Shown: positions 25,811 to 35,109, numbered from the stretch's first letter. The stretch is 64,000 nucleotides of DNA from Chondrocystis sp. NIES-4102 (GCA_002368355.1 AP018281.1:310001-374000), one strand, 5' to 3'. Made by a program: numbers and translations. The notes: generated from the letters alone by a model not told the origin.

Positions 25811-27130
25811 TTAAATAATTTTAATTAGAGAAAAATCAGCTTGTCCAAAATGAATACTAAAAGCTACTTGTAAGTTTTCTAAAGATTTAACTAACCAAGG
25901 TGCTTGATCTTCTGTAGCTGCTTCGTATTGAGAAAAAAGAATTGAGAATCTTTGTTCTAAATAAGGTTTTACTTTAGGACAGAGTAATACTAATTTAAGT
26001 AATAAGCCAATAGTTCTAACTTCACCTAAATAAGTAATTAAATCTAGATAATGCTGATGATTAGAACTGCGTTTGCCATCCACCACCAAAAATTTAAATA
26101 ATTGACAATAGGTACGTAAAGTTAAAAACTCATCTAACTCCCTATTATTAAAATCTATTAGGGTATTTTGTAAGCAATTCTCTAACTTATGATTAAAATA
26201 ACGTTCTCCATAGCGACTATCTACACCAGAAACGATATATTCATATAAATCAGCCTTAAATTCTTTATAGGTTTTTACATGGCTGGTATGAATTAGAAAA
26301 CTTTGAGAAAGATCATAATAACTAGAGTTATGTTCGACTTTCCCCATATAATGTCGCAGGGCTTTATCTAAGTCGCGATCGCTTAACAAAGTGGGATTTT
26401 CTACTTTATGAATTAATCGTTTGGGAATTCTTGTTATATTAGCTGCTTTGTATTGTTTAACTAGTTTGGCTAAACGTACTCGGTAGGTTATATACTGTGA
26501 TAAACTTAATTCATAGTTAGACTGGATATCTTCTTGAATATTTTTAACAGTCGCTTGAAAATCGTCGGTGCTACCTTCTGTAAGTAAACAATGCTGATGC
26601 AGGTACGGATAGCGTTGAATTAAATCTCCGACAGAATTACTAACTATCTCAATACGATTATTGCGTCGTGTCCCAGGTTCTAAACTACCATCAATTAAAC
26701 GGGCTAAACGTTGTAGCTTGACATAATATTCGCTACTTTGAAAATCTTTTACTAGTTGTCTTAAATGACGGGCTGGGCGTGAAACAACACCACCAGGGGG
26801 TAATGTTCTCTCTAATAGGGCAACTAACTCGATAATTTCAATTTTACAATGGGGTTGCATTTGCCAGCGATTGACTATAATGTGACAGCAACGATTGAAA
26901 AATAAAGGAAATTCAACCTCGGCATTATAATCATCAACTATTTTTTCTAAAGCTACACGAATATGAGCCTCTTGATACCCTGTGGCTTTAATAAATAACT
27001 GGTGAAATCTTTCTAAAACTATCTCTGGAGATTCAGTTTTTACACAGTGCAATAAGTGATCATAAATTTGTTGCTGTTCTTGTTTAGTCGAATTTGAGTT
27101 AGTTTTATATTGATTTTTAATCACAACCAC
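25811..27130 (-). CDS. Unknown cytoplasmic protein, first of a paralogous pair
   Basis: 439 residues, all-helical by composition. Conserved blocks shared with the next gene: an N-terminal (L/S)--C(V/I)----P--V-E-F, FF-RCCHIIVNRW near residue 80 (FLSHCCYLILDKW in the partner), VENPTLLSDRDLDKALRHYM and the C-terminal WLVKSLENLQVAFSIHFG. No catalytic motif is visible. The start is supported by homology with the partner. Likely roles are structural or regulatory, but nothing in the sequence decides this. Confidence 0.8.
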   Translation of the reverse strand: MVVIKNQYKTNSNSTKQEQQQIYDHLLHCVKTESPEIVLERFHQLFIKATGYQEAHIRVALEKIVDDYNAEVEFPLFFNRCCHIIVNRWQMQPHCKIEIIELVALLERTLPPGGVVSRPARHLRQLVKDFQSSEYYVKLQRLARLIDGSLEPGTRRNNRIEIVSNSVGDLIQRYPYLHQHCLLTEGSTDDFQATVKNIQEDIQSNYELSLSQYITYRVRLAKLVKQYKAANITRIPKRLIHKVENPTLLSDRDLDKALRHYMGKVEHNSSYYDLSQSFLIHTSHVKTYKEFKADLYEYIVSGVDSRYGERYFNHKLENCLQNTLIDFNNRELDEFLTLRTYCQLFKFLVVDGKRSSNHQHYLDLITYLGEVRTIGLLLKLVLLCPKVKPYLEQRFSILFSQYEAATEDQAPWLVKSLENLQVAFSIHFGQADFSLIKII

Positions 27131-27610
27131 TTATCCCTCTAAATTTATTTAGGGAAAATTTAATTTCAGAAAAAATTAAGCTATCCTACACTTAAGTTGC
27201 TTATTAAAATAACAATTTAGCTCCAGTCAGTTACAATAATTTTAATTAAAACCTATACTAAAAGTTAGCCCCCAAACGGAGACTAAGGTAAAAATAAATT
27301 AGTTTAAATCTTATTAAAAGTAATTATGCTGACTTGATATCATCTACTGTGGTCTTAAAAGTAGAAACCAGCGTTTAAACTCCAATTACCCCATCTAATG
27401 ATATCTAATTTAAATGCGTAGTAGCTTATATATCAGATATTGAATATAAAAACTTAAGTCTATCTTCAAATTTTAAGCCCTTATTACAATTAATACCGTA
27501 AAATTTTAATCAAGATTTTGACAACCAGCCTCTAGTATATCTACTCAAAATAGCAAGCCAAAATTCTTCTCAACAAGTATATTTGTCTAATATTCCTTGT
27601 CAGTATAATT
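27131..27610. other. AT-rich divergent intergenic region
   Basis: 480 bases between the paralogous pair and murF. It must hold two promoters. I see no ORF, strong hairpin or repeat element. Confidence 0.5.
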
Positions 27611-28951
27611 ATGAGCATTTACTTTTCTCTCGCACAACTAAGTGAAATTCTCCAAACTAATCTTTTAAATTGCACTGCATTTGATTCCCAGGGTTCGGTA
27701 GTTGGTATTACTACAGATAGTCGTACAATAAAAGCTGGTGAGTTATTTGTGGCTTTAAAAGGAGAAAATTTTGACGGACATGACTTTATTAATACTGCTG
27801 CTGAGGGGGGCGCGAGCGCAGTAATTGTTAGTGATCCACAAGATATAGCTATACCGCAATTTATTGTGCGGGATACTCTTAAAGCCTACCAACAAATAGC
27901 CCAGTGGTGGCGCGATCGCTTTGATATTCCAGTAATTGGGATAACAGGTTCAGTGGGAAAGACTAGTACTAAAGAATTAATTGCTGCGGTATTAGAAACT
28001 CAGGGAAAAGTACTTAAGACAGAGGGAAATTTCAATAATGAAATTGGTGTACCTAAAACCCTACTACAAATTACTCCAGAACATAATTACGCAGTAATTG
28101 AAATGGCAATGCGTGGAGAAGGAGAAATAGCTTTATTAACCGATATTGCTAAACCGACTATCGGCATTATCACCAATGTAGGTACGGCTCATATTGGACG
28201 GTTAGGGTCAAGGGAAGCGATCGCACGAGCTAAATGTGAACTTTTGGCACAGATGCCCCAATCTAGCATTGCTATATTAAATTACGACAATCCGTTATTA
28301 ATTGCAACTGCTGCTGGAGTATGGAAAGGTAAAACTATTACTTATGGGTTGAGGGGGGGAGATATATTAGGAGAAATAACTGATAGTAATACCATCAAAG
28401 CATTAAATCAAGAATTTCCCTTACCTTTAGCTGGAGAACATAACGCCAGCAACTACTTAGCTGCGATCGCTGTTGCCCAAGTTTTAGAAATTTCCCTTGC
28501 GCCTTTACTAGCAGGTATAAAAGTAGAATTACCCAAAGGGCGATCGCGTCGCTACAATTTAGCTAATGATCTAGTGATCCTGGATGAAACCTATAATGCT
28601 GGTTTCGAGTCGATGTTAGCAGCAGTACAAATGCTCAAAGCCACTCCAGGGAAAAGACACATTGCCGTATTAGGAACAATGAAAGAACTAGGAGAATATT
28701 CACCCAAGTTACATTATCAATTAGGAGTTGAGGCTCAATCAATAGGAATAGACTTATTATTAATATTAGCTGATGAAACTGCAACCCTAGAAATTGCCAA
28801 AGGTGCAGCAGCCATTCCCAGCCAATGTTTTAGCGATCGCGATATTCTAATTAAAGAATTAAAACAAATAATGCGATCAGGTGATCGAATTTTATTGAAA
28901 GCTTCCAATTCTGTAGGGTTAAATCAAGTGGTAGAGGAACTAATTAAATAG
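27611..28951 (+). CDS. murF: UDP-N-acetylmuramoyl-tripeptide--D-alanyl-D-alanine ligase
   Basis: 446 residues. MurF adds D-Ala-D-Ala to the UDP-MurNAc-tripeptide, the last cytoplasmic step of the peptidoglycan precursor, using ATP. The N-terminal substrate domain has TTDSRTIKAGELFVALKG. The ATP-binding loop is GITGSVGKTSTKE near residue 117. EGNFNNEIGVP and the C-terminal LDETYNAGFESMLAAV and LGTMKELGE are Mur-ligase family blocks specific for MurF. It ends five bases before the convergent DUF202 gene. Confidence 0.96.
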   Translation: MSIYFSLAQLSEILQTNLLNCTAFDSQGSVVGITTDSRTIKAGELFVALKGENFDGHDFINTAAEGGASAVIVSDPQDIAIPQFIVRDTLKAYQQIAQWWRDRFDIPVIGITGSVGKTSTKELIAAVLETQGKVLKTEGNFNNEIGVPKTLLQITPEHNYAVIEMAMRGEGEIALLTDIAKPTIGIITNVGTAHIGRLGSREAIARAKCELLAQMPQSSIAILNYDNPLLIATAAGVWKGKTITYGLRGGDILGEITDSNTIKALNQEFPLPLAGEHNASNYLAAIAVAQVLEISLAPLLAGIKVELPKGRSRRYNLANDLVILDETYNAGFESMLAAVQMLKATPGKRHIAVLGTMKELGEYSPKLHYQLGVEAQSIGIDLLLILADETATLEIAKGAAAIPSQCFSDRDILIKELKQIMRSGDRILLKASNSVGLNQVVEELIK

Positions 28952-28956
28952 TTAAC

Positions 28957-29391
28957 TTATTCACTCGTTGGTAGATCAAGGGAACTTGGAGGTAAGGTAA
29001 AAACATAATAAATAATCCCTGCACCCAATAACAATACAGTCATGCTAAAAACTATCACCCAACGATCTGCGGGTTCATAGGTATCTGCATCAATATCGTA
29101 ACGTACAGAGAAATAATGAAAGGTAGAGAGTAATACTATCACTAAACCAACTAAAGCAAAAACTAATCCTAACTGCCAGCCATTACTCGCAGTATTATTA
29201 ACAATTGGTTGTAAATAGCGTAGGCGTACAATTACTACTCCAAAACCCATTAAAGATATTGCTGTTCGCATCCATGCTAAATATGTGCGTTCATTGGCTA
29301 GATGATCTCTCACACGTGCAGGGTTTCTACGTCTTAGCTGTTCTAAATCTCTGTTTCTTCTGGATCGATTAAATCTAAATGGTAAGGGCAT
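28957..29391 (-). CDS. DUF202 / YidH family membrane protein
   Basis: 144 residues with three membrane helices at about 48-68, 77-97 and 112-134. The conserved DUF202 start DHLANERTYLAWMRTAISLM (27-46) is complete, including the Arg-Thr-Tyr and Trp-x-Arg residues. The N-terminus is very basic (FRFNRSRRNRD), probably cytoplasmic. Function is unknown in the family. It is convergent with murF and followed by no partner gene. Confidence 0.9.
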   Translation of the reverse strand: MPLPFRFNRSRRNRDLEQLRRRNPARVRDHLANERTYLAWMRTAISLMGFGVVIVRLRYLQPIVNNTASNGWQLGLVFALVGLVIVLLSTFHYFSVRYDIDADTYEPADRWVIVFSMTVLLLGAGIIYYVFTLPPSSLDLPTSE

Positions 29392-29735
29392 TAATAATAA
29401 GCAATGTAGTACTGAATCGAGATATTATTAAACAGCTTATTAGATAAACTACTACCTATAATATTTTAGTTTTTAGTTTTTAGTTTTTAGCTTCTTAGCA
29501 ATACGCAATACGCAATACGCTTTTAGCTATTACCTCCTGACTCCCCCCTTCTGTCTCCTACCTAATACCCGCTACCTCCTGATTCGTTACTTATTACTTA
29601 TTACCTATTACTTATTACTCCCTCTCCTGTCTCCTGTCTTCTTGATGCAGTCACTCATGGGGGAAACCCCCAAGACCGTGCTGCATCGCTCCTGTCTCCC
29701 CTATCCTGACTCCTTAATTACTCTCCAAGACAACT
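29392..29735. repeat. Repeat-rich intergenic region
   Basis: Carries TTTTTAG heptamers (29467-29490), three CAATACG units (29503-29520), TATTACT units and CTCCTGT units. The GGGGGAAACCCCC element lies at 29646-29691. No gene is visible. Confidence 0.75.
29646..29691 (+). repeat. Dispersed palindromic element with GGGGGAAACCCCC core, copy 2
   Basis: The hairpin GGGGGAAACCCCC is followed by AAGACCG. GATGCAG at the start pairs with CTGCATC near the end, making a larger stem. Related to 10519-10571. Confidence 0.65.
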
Positions 29736-30251
29736 TTACAGCCCAGTTTCGTCCATAGCTTCGAGATAATCGACAGCAGCTTCTAACTTAGAATCATAAC
29801 CATAGGCAAACTCTTCAAACCATTTTCCTTCCTCAGAGCGTGGATTTAACTGAATTAACCATTGTTGGGCTTTTTGACGTAATGCTTCGGTGCGGTTGCG
29901 CTCTCGTAATTCCTCTCGACGTTGTGCTTCTATAAGCTGCTGCTCTCGACGTTTTTCTTGAGCTATCTTCTCTTCCTGTTGACGTTGAAGTAAAGCCCGT
30001 TGAGCTTCCCTTTTGTTTGCTTGCTGTTGATAATCAGCGTCTATTAAAGCATTCAAGCGAGCGCGATTTATTTGATGATTAACTATTGGCTGAGGATCAT
30101 CGCTTATTCTTCCCCTACTAGATTCTAATTCCTGTCTCAATTCAGACAACATCTGTTCCATATTGGGGGGTGGTGGCGACTTGTGTCTATGAGCTTGAGA
30201 TTGTGATTTAGGCTCAAATTCTGCTTTTAATCGAGCTAATAAATCCTCCAT
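29736..30251 (-). CDS. Slr1339-family (salt-stress-associated) hypothetical protein
   Basis: 171 residues from the ATG; a GTG 24 bases upstream would add eight. The start MEDLLARLKAEFEPK and an Arg/Gln/Glu-rich single helix in the middle (RREQQLIEAQRREELRERN) precede a compact C-terminal block, AQQWLIQLNPRSEEGKWFEEFA, and DYLEAMDET. From memory this matches cyanobacterial proteins named after Slr1339 and linked with salt stress; the name is tentative. It follows ndhN by 63 bases on the same strand and may be co-transcribed with it. Confidence 0.75.
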   Translation of the reverse strand: MEDLLARLKAEFEPKSQSQAHRHKSPPPPNMEQMLSELRQELESSRGRISDDPQPIVNHQINRARLNALIDADYQQQANKREAQRALLQRQQEEKIAQEKRREQQLIEAQRREELRERNRTEALRQKAQQWLIQLNPRSEEGKWFEEFAYGYDSKLEAAVDYLEAMDETGL

Positions 30252-30314
30252 ATTCTTATCCGACACCGATTCCACCCCATATTTACTGTTGTTTGCGATT
30301 ATTTTAAAATAAAG

Positions 30315-30788
30315 TTAAGCAGCCAAAACATCAGCTAAAGGTTGCCACCTAACGTAGCGTTCGCCACCTAATTCTAAAACTACTTTGATTCTTGGTTCAG
30401 TCTTGGTTAAATCAACTAAGTAATCGATTTCTTGGCGAGATAGGATTTGTCCTTCAATAATCCATAATGCCAAACCTTTAACATTAGCAGGTAAAGTGCT
30501 TAACTCATAATTAGCAATTGGTGGAACATAATAAATATCGCCAACACACGCTTCCCTTCCAATTGTCTTTTTACCCAAATGAGGAGGGCGTACACCGTGT
30601 ACTTGGGTTAAATAAGCAGCTAAATCTCCCAACCCTCTGGCGGTAATATTAACAGTTTGGTAACCATAAGCTCGTAAACGTCTTTGATAGCGTCCTTCTG
30701 CTCCACCTTCTAAAGGCATATATAAGCCCAAAGCCCCAGCTTGCTCCAAGGCGCGAATAAACGATTTTCCTGTGGTAATTAGTGCCAT
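30315..30788 (-). CDS. ndhN: NAD(P)H-quinone oxidoreductase subunit N
   Basis: 157 residues, the normal length of NdhN. This cyanobacterial- and chloroplast-specific subunit sits on the hydrophilic arm of NDH-1, which drives cyclic electron flow, respiration and CO2 uptake at thylakoids. Family signatures are MALITTGKSFIRALE, GGAEGRYQRRLRAYGY and LPANVKGLALWIIEGQ. No cofactor motif is expected. Gene order places it upstream of the Slr1339-like gene. Confidence 0.95.
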   Translation of the reverse strand: MALITTGKSFIRALEQAGALGLYMPLEGGAEGRYQRRLRAYGYQTVNITARGLGDLAAYLTQVHGVRPPHLGKKTIGREACVGDIYYVPPIANYELSTLPANVKGLALWIIEGQILSRQEIDYLVDLTKTEPRIKVVLELGGERYVRWQPLADVLAA

Positions 30789-30953
30789 GCTGTTTATAGA
30801 CGTTATATTAACTAGATTTACCTAAAATTATATTTTAAATTTAGATTAAAACTAATCCTGATTGGCTTGAAAAATCCTATTCGCGATCGCTTTATTCTTT
30901 CTGTAGGTTAAATGAATTATGATAGATAACAAGACTTGGGGTGATAAACCATA

Positions 30954-31120
30954 CTAACTTAAGCTGCGATCGGTAATATATACTGGCGACATGGCAATCT
31001 TTCCCACAATAGTTCCTTCAGCCTCAGCAACCAAAGAAACCGTAATTGTTTCTCCGTGTAGTAAAGCATCTAGGATAAATTGTTCAGTATTGCTAGTATG
31101 GGGGCATTTAGAAACGCTTT
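30954..31120 (-). pseudogene. Remnant of a GNAT acetyltransferase
   Basis: Read on the minus strand this gives about 50 codons containing HTSNTEQFILDALLHG, ITVSLVAEAEGTIVGKIA and MSPVYITD before a stop. That is the N-terminal third of a GNAT N-acetyltransferase (the usual -LVAE-DG-IVGH-AFSPV- core). There is no start codon and no acetyl-CoA-binding R/Q-x-x-G-x-G/A motif after it. It is a decayed fragment between ndhN and the TPR gene. Confidence 0.7.
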
Positions 31121-31144
31121 TGCGATTAAAGTTATAAGAGCAGA

Positions 31145-32062
31145 TTATTGTGTTGCTTTTAATTCGGCAATCTTTTCTTGGGTTAAACGAGTTTCCCTTT
31201 TCAAGCTTTTTAAGACAAAATCGGGCAATTGGGAAGATTTTAAGAGGGCTTGCTCAAAATTTTGCTGTGCTTGCTGTAATATCTCAACATTATTGTTCCT
31301 TTTACCTAATTGTCTTAAAATTTGTCCTTTTAAATAATAGTGTTCGGGATTATCAGGAGCAATTTTGATGGCACTTTTAACATATTTAAGAGCCTGATCA
31401 TATTGTTCGAGATCACGATAAGCAACTGCCAAACCACGCTCTACTAAATAATTGGGTGCAGCATAGGATTCAAAACGGGCGATCGCTTGTTCAGGTTTAG
31501 AAAAAGGTAAATTTACCGCTAATAATAAATCTATATACCCTTTTATCAAATTCAATTCAGGATCGTTAGGATCTTCAGCCTCTGCCTGATCTAAATATTT
31601 AAATACTAATTGCAACTTATTAATAGCATCCAATGCCCCTTGTTTCTCATATACATAAGCACCATCTAAAAAATGCCCCACAGCTAGATAAAGATTACCC
31701 CTAACAGGGTCGCTTTGGCTCAATTTTTCCGCCGACTCTAAAGTTTTTAGGGCATATTTCTGGATTTTCTCCCAATCTCGTTCGGTATAAGCCAAAGAAG
31801 CTAGCATTGCATAAGCAAGAGGTTCATCAGCTTCTTCTACTTCAGCTAATTGTAGTTCCTGACTAACGCTTTTATAATCTCCTTCAAAAAAGATAGTTTT
31901 AAATGCTTGTTCTGTATGTTTACCAATATCACGGGGGTTTTCCGTCCGAAAAGGATCTGCTGCTAACACTTGGTTATTGCTGACACCAATAATCATAGTC
32001 AGGCTCAAGGATAAAGTCCCAAACACTTGTTTAAATCCAGTTGTAAAAGTTTTTCTCTTCAT
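31145..32062 (-). CDS. TPR protein, Sll0314/Alr1548-like, exported
   Basis: 305 residues. A signal peptide (about 1-33, ending NQVLAAD) is followed by about six tetratricopeptide-like helix pairs: YAMLASLAYTERDWEKIQKYAL, YLDQAEAEDPNDPELNLIKG and YDQALKYVKSAIKIAPDNPEHYYLKG are visible pieces, each given in part. TPR proteins serve as protein scaffolds. The name Sll0314/Alr1548 is from memory and not certain. Location would be periplasm or lumen. It is followed downstream by the GNAT remnant. Confidence 0.78.
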   Translation of the reverse strand: MKRKTFTTGFKQVFGTLSLSLTMIIGVSNNQVLAADPFRTENPRDIGKHTEQAFKTIFFEGDYKSVSQELQLAEVEEADEPLAYAMLASLAYTERDWEKIQKYALKTLESAEKLSQSDPVRGNLYLAVGHFLDGAYVYEKQGALDAINKLQLVFKYLDQAEAEDPNDPELNLIKGYIDLLLAVNLPFSKPEQAIARFESYAAPNYLVERGLAVAYRDLEQYDQALKYVKSAIKIAPDNPEHYYLKGQILRQLGKRNNNVEILQQAQQNFEQALLKSSQLPDFVLKSLKRETRLTQEKIAELKATQ

Positions 32063-32273
32063 ACTGATTGATGATGATTATTAGTAAATTTAAATTTAAC
32101 CCACCTTGACGTAATCAACTGCAATACAGTTCCTGATAATTAAAGTAATCTGGTAAAACCTTTAGCTTTTCTAGAATATCGCCCTAATCATAACTTGACC
32201 TTTCATACCCCCATTAAGCAACGCCAAACATATAATTTAAGTTATAAAATCGTAGTCTATTTAATATAAAGCA

Positions 32274-32930
32274 ATGCTGCGTCTAAAAAATTTAACTTAT
32301 CATCCTCCTGCAACAATGCAACCCATCCTCAAAAATATAAACTTGGAACTTCCAGCCCAAAAATTAGGTTTAATAGTGGGGGTAAGTGGATCTGGTAAAA
32401 CTACAATTTTAGAAATTTTAGCAGGATTAGCCGAACCAACCAAAGGTGAGATTTACTGGCGAACTAAACAATTAACGGACATCGATTTACAACAGTTAGC
32501 AGGATTAGTATTTCAATTTCCCGAACGACATTTTTGTGGTGGGACTGTTTTAGAAGAATTACGTCTGGGTCATCCTGAATTAGATACTAAAAGGGTCAAA
32601 GATGCCTTAGCTGAGGTAGGATTAGACCATATATCTTTAAAAACATCTCCTCATGATTTAAGTGGAGGACAACAACGTCGATTAGCCTTGGCAGTACAGT
32701 TAATTCGCCAACCTAATATATTGATGTTAGATGAACCTACAGCAGGTTTAGATTGGTCTATGCGGATTCAACTTGCCAAATTGCTAGCTAAATTAAAAGA
32801 GCATTGGACATTGTTAGTAGTCACTCACGATCCTGGAGATTTAATTGAAATCGCCGATCGCTGTTGGACAATTAACCAAGGAGTCTTACAATCGATCGAA
32901 CCACTAGCCTTGAGCCGACGCAATAAATAA
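32274..32930 (+). CDS. ABC transporter ATP-binding protein
   Basis: 218 residues, a complete ATPase subunit. Walker A is GVSGSGKTT (about 36-44), the Q-loop is VFQFPERHFCG, the signature is LSGGQQRR, Walker B is LMLDEPT and the switch histidine is in VTHD. The FPE after the Q-loop glutamine resembles EcfA/CbiO subunits of vitamin and metal importers, but no membrane partner is adjacent, so the substrate is unknown. rsmG follows three bases after the stop, suggesting co-transcription. Confidence 0.9.
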   Translation: MLRLKNLTYHPPATMQPILKNINLELPAQKLGLIVGVSGSGKTTILEILAGLAEPTKGEIYWRTKQLTDIDLQQLAGLVFQFPERHFCGGTVLEELRLGHPELDTKRVKDALAEVGLDHISLKTSPHDLSGGQQRRLALAVQLIRQPNILMLDEPTAGLDWSMRIQLAKLLAKLKEHWTLLVVTHDPGDLIEIADRCWTINQGVLQSIEPLALSRRNK

Positions 32931-32933
32931 CCT

Positions 32934-33674
32934 ATGAGTCAGACTAAAACTAATCAATTGCCTTCAATGACCCCCATTTGGCAACAAACTCTCAATTGGC
33001 AACCTGATTCTACCCAAGAGGAGCTATTTCAACAGCTTTATCAGGAGATTTTAATCGGTAATAGTCAACAAAATCTGACTCGTATCACTACCCCAGAAGA
33101 CTTTTGGGAAAAACATCTTTGGGATTCTCTCTCAGGTATTGTGGGGATTAATTCGCTTTTATCCGAACCATTAGAAGTAATTGATATTGGTACAGGGGCT
33201 GGCTTTCCTGGAATACCTCTGGCGATCGCTTTTCCTCATTGGCAGCTTACACTTTTGGATTCTACCCGTAAAAAAATTACTTTTGTTAATAATTTAATTG
33301 CTAAACTTAAACTTACTAATGTTACTGGTATAGTCGCAAGAGCCGAAGAACTAGGCAGAATTCCAGGCGATCGTCAACGTTACGATCTGGCTTTGGTTAG
33401 AGCCGTTAGTAAAGCCTCTGTTTGTGCTGAATATGCTCTCCCCTTAGTGAAGGTTGGGGGTTTTGCTATTCTCTATCGAGGACATTGGAGTGAGGAAGAT
33501 ACTACTATTATTAAGTCCACCGCAGCTAAATTAAGTAGTGATCTAGAATTGATTCATCCCTGGCAAACACCTTTAAGCGAAGGAATACGTCACTGTATTT
33601 ATCTACGTAAACATTCACCTATTTCTAAAAAGTTTCCCCGTGCAGTAGGTGTACCTGAACAACAACCACTTTAA
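32934..33674 (+). CDS. rsmG: 16S rRNA (guanine527-N7)-methyltransferase
   Basis: 246 residues. RsmG (GidB) methylates G527 of 16S rRNA with SAM; loss gives low-level streptomycin resistance in other bacteria. Motif VIDIGTGAGFPGIPLAI is the SAM site, followed by LTLLDSTRKKITFV and the RAEELGR segment. The early NLTRITTPEDFWEKHLWDSL matches the family N-terminus. It overlaps no gene but starts three bases after the ABC ATPase. Confidence 0.96.
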   Translation: MSQTKTNQLPSMTPIWQQTLNWQPDSTQEELFQQLYQEILIGNSQQNLTRITTPEDFWEKHLWDSLSGIVGINSLLSEPLEVIDIGTGAGFPGIPLAIAFPHWQLTLLDSTRKKITFVNNLIAKLKLTNVTGIVARAEELGRIPGDRQRYDLALVRAVSKASVCAEYALPLVKVGGFAILYRGHWSEEDTTIIKSTAAKLSSDLELIHPWQTPLSEGIRHCIYLRKHSPISKKFPRAVGVPEQQPL

Positions 33675-33794
33675 ACTTAGATTTATGGATAAAGCAATAG
33701 GAAATAACTCACGGGATATTTTTTAGCTTTGATGTGCAGCTAATCCGTGTTTGATAGCTTTTAGCTTTTAGCCTTTAGCTTTTAGCCTTTCTCT

Positions 33795-33814
33795 CATTGT
33801 CCCCTTGTGGGATT
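33795..33814 (+). repeat. 20-bp dispersed element, copy 4
   Basis: Exact CATTGTCCCCTTGTGGGATT, followed 12 bases later by copy 5. Confidence 0.9.
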
Positions 33815-33826
33815 ACTCGTTACTCT

Positions 33827-33846
33827 CATTGTCCCCTTGTGGGATT
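33827..33846 (+). repeat. 20-bp dispersed element, copy 5
   Basis: Exact CATTGTCCCCTTGTGGGATT; its pair with copy 4 has the same ACTCGTTACTCT spacer type. Confidence 0.9.
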
Positions 33847-33930
33847 ACTAAACCCTTACTACCTCCTACCCCCTACCTACTACCGTTCCTCCCCCTAACT
33901 GTGTTTGCGTAAATAATATCAAACAGATTT

Positions 33931-35109
33931 CTACGCTAAATGAGCGGTAATTTTGTGTAATAATTCATCGGGATCAACAGTTTTTTTGATAAAATCCGAT
34001 GACCCTACTAATTTAGCCCTGAAACGATCCACTAAACCATTATTGGTAGTTAAGAAGATAATTGGTGTTGTCGCAAATTCAGGATGCTTACGTAATTGGG
34101 CGCAAAGATCATAGCCATTAATATTCGGCATAACTACATCCATCAAAATTAGATCTGGTTGATGGGCTATTAAAGTAGATACTGCTTGCAGAGGATCGTT
34201 AATTGCTATAAATCGATAACCTGCGATCTGAATTATTTGCTCGATCATTTGGGAAACCATGACGCTATCGTCAATACAAGCAATTAATGGACGGTGTTGC
34301 TGATTATAGTTGGGGTTTGAAGCCTTAAATAACTCTACTTCTAATAAATCAGGTACAGTCACCAAACCAAAAATTTCTAACTGAATATAGGGTAACAGGG
34401 AACGAATAACTAATATCGGTGAGGTTCTAAGTTGTACTGCTAAATCCCTAATTGTTCTATTACTATTAAATAGTTTACATAAGCTTTGATAAGCAGAAAT
34501 GGAAGTTTTTTCTTGCAATTGTTGGGGCTGAATAATTATTGGGGCTAAATTTGGTGATTTGTTGATTATTTCTAAATCTTGCCAATCTTGCCAAAGAAAT
34601 TGAGTAGATTCTATTAAATCTTTAGGATCAATAGTTGCTAGCTTGGGTAATAAAACTCTATCTTGATTGAGGCGACAGATTAGATGTTGTGTTTGAGTTA
34701 GATCAAAAAATATTTCTTTTAGCGCAAATAATAGGGCATTTCTACCTTGTTGAGGAGTAATTATCTGTTTCTTTACCCAATGACCTAACTGTTTATATTC
34801 CCAAATATTATCACTAAGATCTGCTTGAGATTTAGTTAATTGTTGTTGCAAATGGGACAACTGAAATGGAATCTGGGGCAGATTAGAAATTAGATTTCTC
34901 TGCCAACGACGGATTGGATGACATCCTCCTGTAGCATAAACAATTGCACCCTGGTAAATATATATATGCCATTGAGTAAGTAAACTAGGATCTGTGAAAG
35001 TAAGCCGTCCACTGATTTTTGCTGCTTGTAAGGAAATAAATAATTTTATTTGTTTTGGTGCATCAAATTGCTTAATAGTTAAGTCGTCAGAGGTGGTATT
35101 GACATTCAT
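33931..35109 (-). CDS. Response regulator with N-terminal PATAN domain (PatA/PixG type)
   Basis: 392 residues. The N-terminus carries the cyanobacterial PATAN domain, partly recognised by SGRLTFTD, HIYIYQGAIVYATGG and HPIRRWQR. The C-terminal 120 residues are a receiver domain: phospho-acceptor Asp in LILMDVVMPNINGYDL, Thr in IIFLTTNN, and the final Lys in FIKKTVDP. Such regulators (PatA, PixG, TaxP1) control heterocyst pattern or phototaxis, acting through protein contacts since no DNA-binding domain is present. Here no CheY, CheW or histidine kinase gene is adjacent. It overlaps the upstream Nudix gene by four bases (ATGA). Confidence 0.88.
   Translation of the reverse strand: MNVNTTSDDLTIKQFDAPKQIKLFISLQAAKISGRLTFTDPSLLTQWHIYIYQGAIVYATGGCHPIRRWQRNLISNLPQIPFQLSHLQQQLTKSQADLSDNIWEYKQLGHWVKKQIITPQQGRNALLFALKEIFFDLTQTQHLICRLNQDRVLLPKLATIDPKDLIESTQFLWQDWQDLEIINKSPNLAPIIIQPQQLQEKTSISAYQSLCKLFNSNRTIRDLAVQLRTSPILVIRSLLPYIQLEIFGLVTVPDLLEVELFKASNPNYNQQHRPLIACIDDSVMVSQMIEQIIQIAGYRFIAINDPLQAVSTLIAHQPDLILMDVVMPNINGYDLCAQLRKHPEFATTPIIFLTTNNGLVDRFRAKLVGSSDFIKKTVDPDELLHKITAHLA

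Larger units (their letters stand above)
33675..33930. repeat. Repeat tract after rsmG
   Basis: Contains AGCTTTT heptamers, the 21-bp string shared with 6191-6211 (33737-33757), two 20-bp elements (33795-33814 and 33827-33846) and CTACCTCCTACC units. Confidence 0.8.

Noticed and set aside
33931-35109. Response regulator as DNA-binding transcription factor
   Set aside because: No DNA-binding domain follows or precedes the receiver; the N-terminal domain is PATAN-like.
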